From contig JAJTDX010000035.1 in NCBI GenBank assembly GCA_021298235.1, positions 1 through 19,236 on the forward strand: a DNA stretch of 19,236 nt. The letters are read 5' to 3'. Within the stretch, counting starts at the first letter, position 1. Each line of letters starts with the position of its first letter. Made by a program: the position numbers and the translations under genes. The stretch is from Cryomorphaceae bacterium. GTDB lineage: Bacteria > Bacteroidota > Bacteroidia > Flavobacteriales > Crocinitomicaceae. The notes under the pieces are model-generated. The model was not told the origin of the DNA. It saw only the letters and a program-made list of their open reading frames with translations, and did no database searches. Shown piece after piece: positions 13,943 through 19,236 of this stretch.

Positions 13943-14020
13943 CAATTCAGCTATTTATTTTGAAGGAAGTGGTGTTATTCGAAAACCCATGATGCGTTAA
14001 TACCACAAATCGTTAAAATT

Positions 14021-14464
14021 ATGGAATCAGTATTCAACACTGCGTCGTTCGCAAAACTATCGAACGCACTTGGCATTACGGGAGTAATGATTAGTATCTC
14101 ATCCGTGCCACTTATGATGGGAAAAATATTTCCGGGCTCGGTTCTTATGTTATCCGGACTTGCACTTTCTTCCTGTTACTTTGTGCTTAAATCCTTCTCA
14201 CAGAATTCCTTTCTCCGTAAATCGATCGATATGGGCATGGCAATTCTTGTTATTGGTCTGATCTTTTTTATGATGCATTGGCCGGGAGTAGAATCCATGG
14301 CGATGGTTTCTTCTTCGATGTTTCTTTACCTCACCCTCGCAGGAGCAGTAGATTTGTGGATGAACAAGGAAAAAGCATACTTCGATCTTCAGAAATTACT
14401 CTTGTTTGCCCTCTTGGGGTGCTGCATTCTGACCGCCTATTATGTTGAACCATTTCCAGCTTAG
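14021..14464 (+). CDS. Small polytopic membrane protein with GldL-like MHWPG motif
   Basis: This 147-aa protein is almost wholly hydrophobic, with likely membrane segments at about 16-35, 37-58, 70-88, 92-113 and 124-142. MHWPG (85-89) at a membrane edge is a motif shared with GldL and related Bacteroidota membrane proteins. GldL itself is larger and takes part in gliding and type-IX secretion; nothing here shows that role, and no other gld or por genes are near. It is 8 bp upstream of the duplicated pair, so co-transcription is likely. Function is unknown. Confidence 0.72.
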   Translation: MESVFNTASFAKLSNALGITGVMISISSVPLMMGKIFPGSVLMLSGLALSSCYFVLKSFSQNSFLRKSIDMGMAILVIGLIFFMMHWPGVESMAMVSSSMFLYLTLAGAVDLWMNKEKAYFDLQKLLLFALLGCCILTAYYVEPFPA

Positions 14465-14472
14465 CTTTACGC

Positions 14473-14826
14473 ATGAAAACAATCATTTTACAAGGTCAGG
14501 AGATCAAAATCGGATCATTGGTTCGTTTTGTCAACGATTCTAAGCTGTATACGGGTGTGAAGGGAGTTATTAAACCGATTTTGGGCCAGGTGTACGTTGT
14601 CAGAGGTTTTACAGACCTGAACGGTTTCTATCTGGAAGAGATCAAAAACATAGTTTTCGAATGGTACAGTACGGATGGAAAGCTTGAGTCTATCGCTGAA
14701 CCAGGGTTTGCAAGCTGGCGTTTCGAACCCGCACAACCATTGAGAAAGAAGAAGATCGTTAAGATAGAAATTCTCCCAATGGTAGAGGAGAGGTTGGATG
14801 TGGAAGTGCCAGCAAAAGAATCATAG
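14473..14826 (+). CDS. Small protein, first copy of a tandem duplicate
   Basis: This 117-aa protein is homologous along its length to the next gene. Shared blocks include KIGSLVRFVNDSKLY, LGQVYVVRGF, a GFYLEE patch, EPGFASWRFEP and KKIVKIEILPMVEER (quoted from this copy). The sequence looks beta-rich and soluble, with an SH3-like feel. No signal peptide is present. It lies 8 bp after the small membrane protein and 14 bp before its duplicate. No family function is recognised. Confidence 0.8.
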   Translation: MKTIILQGQEIKIGSLVRFVNDSKLYTGVKGVIKPILGQVYVVRGFTDLNGFYLEEIKNIVFEWYSTDGKLESIAEPGFASWRFEPAQPLRKKKIVKIEILPMVEERLDVEVPAKES

Positions 14827-14840
14827 TAAATCCAATCCAA

Positions 14841-15185
14841 ATGAGATCAGTAGTATTAAAAGGGGTAGAAATTACCATTGGATCAAAGGTTCGATTTGTG
14901 GATGACAGCCAGCTCTATGAGGGATATACGATTTCAAAGCCTACTTTAGGTAATGTTTACACTGTTCGCGACTTTTCGAAGAAAAAGGGGTTCTTACTTG
15001 AAGAGGTTCATAATGATGTCGTTCATTGGACCGATGAGGATGGGAACATTGAGGGATTCGGTGAACCAGGATTTGCTGTTTGGAGATTTGAACCAACCCA
15101 GAACTCTTGCAAAAAGAAAATTGTTCGGATCGAAATTCTTCCAATGGTGGAAGAGAGAGTGGACATTTTGCAACCGGAAAAGTAA
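14841..15185 (+). CDS. Small protein, second copy of a tandem duplicate
   Basis: This 114-aa protein repeats the pattern of the preceding gene (TIGSKVRFVDDSQLY, LGNVYTVRDF, GFLLEE, EPGFAVWRFEP, KKIVRIEILPMVEER), with the N-terminal half more diverged and a three-residue shorter body. The best-conserved part is the C-terminal EPGF to EER block, which is the likely functional core. The duplication is old enough for many substitutions but keeps gene order and strand. Function is unknown. Confidence 0.8.
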   Translation: MRSVVLKGVEITIGSKVRFVDDSQLYEGYTISKPTLGNVYTVRDFSKKKGFLLEEVHNDVVHWTDEDGNIEGFGEPGFAVWRFEPTQNSCKKKIVRIEILPMVEERVDILQPEK

Positions 15186-15233
15186 ATGCCTGGTAATTTT
15201 AGAAGAGAATGCATTGGCGTTTCATTTTTTTTT
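15184..15233 (+). terminator. Possible intrinsic terminator
   Basis: AAATGCC (15184-15190) can pair with GGCGTTT (15216-15222) with one G-T wobble and a 25-nt loop, followed by a run of nine T (15225-15233). The long loop makes this a weak call. The first arm overlaps the end of the second duplicate gene. Confidence 0.4.
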
Positions 15234-15261
15234 AATTACTTCACAATGAAAATTCTATGTG

Positions 15262-15810
15262 ATGCTTAAAAAGTTCCTTCCCTTATTCCTTATTCTTACT
15301 GCTTGTGGCAGCTCGACAGATTCGAATTCTTCATGTGACAGGCCTAAAGACCTTGTTTTACTGGGAGAGAAGGTACAAGGCGATTTTAATGGAGATTGTA
15401 AAATTGAATCGATTGAAATAAAACTTGTTAAGGAGTCAAAAGGAACTCCGATAACTGATTCGGATTATGAGCCAAATGAATATGATCTGATAATTTCTGA
15501 TCAGAATATTTCAAAAAAGGGAATTTCTCTAGGTGATTTCCCGAAGTTTATTAATGAGGGAGACCTTAATGGCGACGGAAACGATGAACTTTCCGTTGTA
15601 ACCTATTCTTGGAACGGTACACTTGTGTATATGAGTGTTATGAGTTTTGGTGGAAATTCTTGGAAGGTATTAGTAAGCCCACAGATCGAGCCTGGTTTAG
15701 GAACGGACATCACTTTGGAGGAATTGCAAAAAAGAGTTTACCTGAAAGAGGGTAAAATTCACTACATTAATTCCGATTTGGAAGGGATCAAAACAGAAAA
15801 ACAGCTCTAA
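15262..15810 (+). CDS. Lipoprotein with calcium-binding-like DxNxDG loop
   Basis: This is a 182-aa protein from ATG 15262; an overlapping GTG at 15259 would add one residue. The N-terminus MLKKFLPLFLILTAC is a lipoprotein signal with the lipobox LTAC and modified cysteine C15, placing the protein in the membrane facing the periplasm or outside. The mature part contains GDFNGDCKIES (40-50) and GDLNGDGNDEL (100-110), which resemble FG-GAP/VCBS-type DxDxDG calcium loops. The rest looks beta-rich. Function is unknown. It follows the tandem duplicate after a possible terminator, so it may have its own promoter. Confidence 0.8.
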   Translation: MLKKFLPLFLILTACGSSTDSNSSCDRPKDLVLLGEKVQGDFNGDCKIESIEIKLVKESKGTPITDSDYEPNEYDLIISDQNISKKGISLGDFPKFINEGDLNGDGNDELSVVTYSWNGTLVYMSVMSFGGNSWKVLVSPQIEPGLGTDITLEELQKRVYLKEGKIHYINSDLEGIKTEKQL

Positions 15811-15897
15811 ACCAGTTTCGGGACATTTAATTTCAGTCATTTAAAAATAAGCTGTTATTTATGCGGCGATGGATCGTTTTCGTTTGAAAGCCATCTT

Positions 15898-16575
15898 ATG
15901 AAACGACTCCTTTTTCTGCTTTGTATTTTTCTGAGCAAGCTGGGTTTTTCCCAAACGCGTGAACTCTATTTTGGTACTTCTTTTTCAGATTACCGTTGGA
16001 AAGAACATCCTGAATTAAATTCGGACACCTATGGTTTGGGAGCCCATATTGGTCTACTCAAAGGACGTTCCGACAAAAAGGGGTGCTTCCGTAAATATTA
16101 TCGCTCATTCTATCCGTTCTTCGGCGCTGAATACAGCTTTTTCAATCACCAGACCTCCGACTTTCAGGCTTCTCAGTTTCATGTACTGAAGGCTTTTGCT
16201 TCGTTGCGTTACAACATGATCGGTTCGAAAGAAAAATTCAACAGTCTTTTTATTATGGCAGAGCCGGGAGCAGCGGCGGTGTTTCAACAAAAAGCTTACT
16301 CTACAAGACAATTTGAATCCATTGAGGCTGCACCATTTGAAGTGTTTTTACAGGTGGGGTTTGGCGGGCAAATTGGTTTCAAACGAGCGGCTCCTGTGAA
16401 AGATAGCTACCGTTGTACCGGGATGAACTTGTCGGTGACCAAGTACTTTTCAATAACTCCTTTTTCTTTCCAGAAAGAATCCAAAGGCAAGCTTGATCAG
16501 GTTCGATTGAATGTCGGATTTCATTTTGGATATGTTAAAGCAAAGAAGTCGCTTTTGAGGTTTTGGGGTCGATGA
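15898..16575 (+). CDS. Secreted beta-barrel outer-membrane protein (candidate)
   Basis: This 225-aa protein has a signal peptide, MKRLLFLLCIFLSKLGFSQ, with probable cleavage near residue 18-19, a common Bacteroidota style. The mature part alternates short aromatic strands and glycine turns (ELYFGTSFSDYRW, YPFFGAEYSFF, FEVFLQVGFGGQIGFK, VRLNVGFHFGYV), as expected for a small outer-membrane beta-barrel. A basic, Cys-containing loop (RSDKKGCFRKYYRS) sits at about 57-70. No PorT or OmpA signature is definite. It stands 87 bp after the lipoprotein gene. Confidence 0.75.
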   Translation: MKRLLFLLCIFLSKLGFSQTRELYFGTSFSDYRWKEHPELNSDTYGLGAHIGLLKGRSDKKGCFRKYYRSFYPFFGAEYSFFNHQTSDFQASQFHVLKAFASLRYNMIGSKEKFNSLFIMAEPGAAAVFQQKAYSTRQFESIEAAPFEVFLQVGFGGQIGFKRAAPVKDSYRCTGMNLSVTKYFSITPFSFQKESKGKLDQVRLNVGFHFGYVKAKKSLLRFWGR

Positions 16576-16647
16576 TTTGACAAAATATATAGTTGTTAAT
16601 GAGCGGTTTTAATAGATAATTTATAAATTGGCTATTAAAATGACATT

Positions 16648-18081
16648 ATGGCATGGCTTAAAAATATTATAGAAGATATTCGCTCGGCATACGCAGAGAA
16701 GGATCAGTTCGTCACCGTCCGGTGGGAAATTATAACTAAACCGGGCTTAGATATCTTAATACCAGATTTGGTTTCAAGAATAGCAATTTTTATAATTGGA
16801 TTTTGTGTATTTGATCCTGAAAGTCCTTCCTTCATATTTTTTGGAAATGTAATCGTGTTACTTTTCACCTTTTATTTTGCTGGTCGTCGAAATAAATCGA
16901 TTTCTTCCTATTTGAAGATGCGACTTCTATCTTTTAAACATGATACATCCGAGAAGAAAGATATTTTATTCAGTGAAAACCTTGTGAAAATATCAACTGA
17001 GAAAATGTCTCAAAATGGTTGGTTATTATTGTTGCTTGTTGCAATGCCGTTGTCAGGAGTAGTTTTTACCATGATTGCCTTGGCATATCAAGAAGATTGG
17101 GGCAGTAATTCATTCAATGCCCTGTCATCCAATTTTTGGCTGTTCTTGCCTTTATTTATAATTTACCTTGCCCTATCCATAATTATTATAGTATTCAATG
17201 AAACCAACTTCGTTAGTAGAAAGGTTATATCCGTTAAGTTCAATGATAAAAAATTCAATAAGAATGAGCTATCGGAATGGAAGAAGTTTCTTGATGGCGA
17301 AGAGCACAAAAAAAGACCTATTCCTCTACATGAGATGAATGATATTCTCATCATTGATGTTCAGAAAAAACTTGAGATTTTCCGTCAGCGGTTAGAAAAT
17401 TTGAGTTACGAAGCTGTATTTCTCGGTGCTTTAACCTTTGCTACTTTCGTACAGTTAACGTCATTTGAAAACATTGAAAAGATTATAGGAACTAAAGTTG
17501 AACCGAATGAGCACTACAAAGTACTTGTCTCAGAATTTGACTCCATTTTTAATCTTTCTTGGCTAAAAACGCCAGATGGTTTGACAGAAAATCATGCGAT
17601 ACTATTAATAATAATTGGTAGTTTAATTAGTTCTGTATTCTATGTTATTGTGTTGATGAAAAGGTTTTCAATTCTAAAGGCGATTGAAAAGGCTCAGTTA
17701 AAAGTGGAAAAAGCCAAGACTTGGAATAGCAGGGAAGAAACGCGAAATCAAATTTTAGATAATAGTGGAAAGTCTCCGGAACGGTTTACTGATTTAATTC
17801 AAATGGAATTAGCCTCTGCTTTTGAGCTTTCTGAAAATATAGACTCGAATCTTGGAATTACATCGTTTATCCGAATGTTAGCTTTATACATGTTTTTTAT
17901 GATTTTACTGACATCTTCTTATTTAATTCACCATGATCTTTTTCTATTAATTACATTTTCGACAATATACGGCCTCGTCGCATCTGCAATTATGTTTGGG
18001 TTTAAAAAAAGAATTTATAAATTATTAATGCTAAAGCATCGTTATGAGCAGAGTTACGAGTTCAAAATCGTAACTAAATAA
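16648..18081 (+). CDS. Polytopic membrane protein, unrecognised
   Basis: This 477-aa protein has about seven or eight membrane segments (roughly 41-55, 63-78, 125-146, 163-183, 254-270, 317-337, 407-427 and 431-451). It also has a long soluble loop (184-253), another at 271-316, and a charged helical region (339-405) with coiled-coil character. A basic tail follows the last segment. No transporter or channel signature was recognised. Its stop overlaps the 3' end of the converging minus-strand gene by 8 bp. Confidence 0.78.
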   Translation: MAWLKNIIEDIRSAYAEKDQFVTVRWEIITKPGLDILIPDLVSRIAIFIIGFCVFDPESPSFIFFGNVIVLLFTFYFAGRRNKSISSYLKMRLLSFKHDTSEKKDILFSENLVKISTEKMSQNGWLLLLLVAMPLSGVVFTMIALAYQEDWGSNSFNALSSNFWLFLPLFIIYLALSIIIIVFNETNFVSRKVISVKFNDKKFNKNELSEWKKFLDGEEHKKRPIPLHEMNDILIIDVQKKLEIFRQRLENLSYEAVFLGALTFATFVQLTSFENIEKIIGTKVEPNEHYKVLVSEFDSIFNLSWLKTPDGLTENHAILLIIIGSLISSVFYVIVLMKRFSILKAIEKAQLKVEKAKTWNSREETRNQILDNSGKSPERFTDLIQMELASAFELSENIDSNLGITSFIRMLALYMFFMILLTSSYLIHHDLFLLITFSTIYGLVASAIMFGFKKRIYKLLMLKHRYEQSYEFKIVTK

Positions 18082-18958
18082 GCTGCTTCAACGGATTCAG
18101 GTCATTTTTGCCAAGATGATAAAAGGTAATGCTTTTTAAGAAAGAGGGCTTGAAAGATTTGATCTGCTCTACCGCCTCAGCATAAGCTCCCCTCATCCAA
18201 GGCATGAGCCCCAGATTGCTTATCTTATGCTTTTCGCAGTGGTCTAAGATCTGAACCATAGTCATACCAGTCAGATTAAATGTCTTTTCTTTCCTAAGCA
18301 TGTACTCTTTAATTGAGGTATTACTCGAATCAGAGATGGGGATGTCACACTGAACACTGACACCAATTGCGTCAAGTTTGTCTACATCCGACCAAATACT
18401 TTTATGTTTGATGCCAATTTCAATTTCTGGATGAATGTCTGAGATGTAATCTGCATTCTTTGCCTTAGTCATTTTGAAAACTTTCCCGTACTTCTTGGAA
18501 GGAGCAAAATTACCATCTCCGTCATAGAATCCATTGCAGAAGAGTTCAGGTTCAATGTATCGCTCGTCGGAGCTTTCGAGGACAATATGATCAAAACCCC
18601 AATCGAGCTTAGGAATTTTTTTCAGCTCAAGCTCTGTGTAGATGGACAGGTTACAGATTAAGATAAATTCATCGTTCAGTAAGGGATAAAGCTGCCCGAC
18701 CATATGGTCTGAAAGCATGGCAAATGTTCCACCACCTTCATATATGCCTTCATTCATGTTAACAAGGCAATCTATTTTCACTCCTTCACTTTTTAACAAC
18801 TCAAGAGCATCAAGAACGTTCATCCGAAGGCACCTTACTTTACTATTGTTGAGCGGTGCGAATCTACTGTGTAAATCAATAAGGATGATTCGTTCATAGG
18901 GTAACTGTTCGTACGTACGATGGTATGAACCGGAAGCAAGATAAACCAGTGTTCTCAT
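18074..18958 (-). CDS. Rossmann-like protein, methyltransferase-like pattern
   Basis: This is a 294-aa protein from the ATG at 18958. An upstream frame of 25 more residues exists, but the 4-bp ATGA overlap with the preceding gene supports this start. The first 75 residues read like a SAM-binding Rossmann fold: VYLASGSYHRTY (5-16), RIILIDL (23-29), VRCLRMNVLDALELL (41-55), IDCLVNMNEGIYEGGG (62-77). The acidic end of the second strand (D28) suits ribose binding, but no methyltransferase catalytic motif is visible. Residues 120-294 are unrecognised. The protein shares the G-S-Y loop plus acidic-strand pattern with the gene at 5571-6263. Confidence 0.75.
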   Translation of the reverse strand: MRTLVYLASGSYHRTYEQLPYERIILIDLHSRFAPLNNSKVRCLRMNVLDALELLKSEGVKIDCLVNMNEGIYEGGGTFAMLSDHMVGQLYPLLNDEFILICNLSIYTELELKKIPKLDWGFDHIVLESSDERYIEPELFCNGFYDGDGNFAPSKKYGKVFKMTKAKNADYISDIHPEIEIGIKHKSIWSDVDKLDAIGVSVQCDIPISDSSNTSIKEYMLRKEKTFNLTGMTMVQILDHCEKHKISNLGLMPWMRGAYAEAVEQIKSFKPSFLKSITFYHLGKNDLNPLKQLI

Positions 18959-19236
18959 TTTTTTAAAGTTGTACCGTCCGTAAAATGAACCCGCGTAATT
19001 TCTATGAAGACTTTTGTAGCATCGTCTACCCAAACACCTTCCAGGTCTAAAATAGTCTCACCCTTCTTTACGGGGGAGATAAAATTTCCGGAGCTCCACG
19101 TTCCTTTTCTTGTTCCCTTCAGGTCCTCAAAATTGTCATAGAATCTGGCCTGCCACTCAACGGCATCGACAGTTTTTTTGTTGTCATTTCTTAGCTCGAC
19201 ATAGTAGCCGATGTTTTTAGTCAAAACATTCTGACT
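18955..19236 (-). CDS. Partial protein, beta-rich (5' end outside window)
   Basis: The frame is open to the right edge and ends at TGA 18957-18955, so the start is not in the window (a TTG at 19224 is in frame but not needed). The 93 visible residues look beta-rich, with YYVELRNDNKKTVDAVEWQA, TWSSGNFISPVKKGETI, VFIEITRVHFTDGTT. Such strands with a terminal FTDGT occur in Ig-like or FN3-like periplasmic domains, but no family is firm. It is translationally coupled to the downstream Rossmann-like gene by a 4-bp overlap. Confidence 0.68.
   Translation of the reverse strand, partial: SQNVLTKNIGYYVELRNDNKKTVDAVEWQARFYDNFEDLKGTRKGTWSSGNFISPVKKGETILDLEGVWVDDATKVFIEITRVHFTDGTTLKK

Noticed and set aside
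14021..14464. GldL gliding-motility protein
   Set aside because: It is shorter than GldL, and no gldK, gldM or gldN gene is nearby; only the MHWPG motif is shared.
1..19236. CRISPR array, tRNA, rRNA or complete insertion sequence
   Set aside because: No regular direct repeats, tRNA cloverleaf or transposase was seen on either strand by eye.

Overview
This is a gene-dense, AT-rich bacterial window that looks like Bacteroidota, probably Flavobacteriia-like. The clues are two perfect matches to the Bacteroidota -7 promoter element (TAnnTTTG), few recognisable Shine-Dalgarno sequences, a signal peptide ending in F-S-Q, a lipobox, and a membrane protein with the M-H-W-P-G motif known from GldL-like proteins. 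No phylogenetic marker is present, so the assignment is an inference. I see no rRNA, tRNA, CRISPR array, intact insertion sequence or origin.

Region A (1-4349, +) is a tight operon. It holds the 3' end of a gene with leucine-rich-repeat (LRR)-like segments, a 427-aa LRR protein, a MoxR-type AAA+ ATPase, and a DUF2201 protein that joins a HEVLH metallopeptidase-like domain to a VWA-like domain with a MIDAS-type motif. Genes overlap by 4 bp or sit 7-10 bp apart. MoxR plus VWA is a known partnership. The LRR proteins are the plausible recognition parts, so this may be a ligand-sensing AAA+/protease or conflict-type machine. Region B (4350-4562) is a non-coding gap with palindromes and a strong terminator. 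Region C (4561-5513, -) is a two-gene operon: a YqiA-like esterase and a single-HKD phospholipase-D/nuclease-family protein.

Region D (5571-11521, +) is a long run of closely spaced genes. In order they are: a Rossmann-like protein, a voltage-gated NaV-like ion channel with an altered selectivity filter and an enlarged S2-S3 loop, two related single-pass membrane proteins flanking a coiled-coil protein, a two-repeat DUF1566/Lcl_C-like protein, and three small unrecognised proteins. The first of these three has a weak Phd/YefM-like segment.

Region E (11503-13119) holds an unrecognised minus-strand gene, two overlapping small plus-strand ORFs driven by a clear Bacteroidota-style promoter, and a minus-strand coiled-coil gene. 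That coiled-coil gene carries an in-frame, hairpin-forming, Arg/Ser-rich block that looks inserted. Region F (13259-18081, +) begins with a six-TM Kv-type potassium channel. It continues with a GldL-like small membrane protein, a tandem pair of duplicated small proteins, a lipoprotein with DxNxDG loops, an outer-membrane beta-barrel candidate, and a polytopic membrane protein. Region G (18074-19236, -) has a Rossmann-like protein coupled by a 4-bp overlap to a partial gene that runs off the window.

The parts most worth following up are the LRR/MoxR/metallopeptidase-VWA operon and the ion-channel neighbourhood with its paralogous membrane proteins. Functions beyond the named families are inferences.
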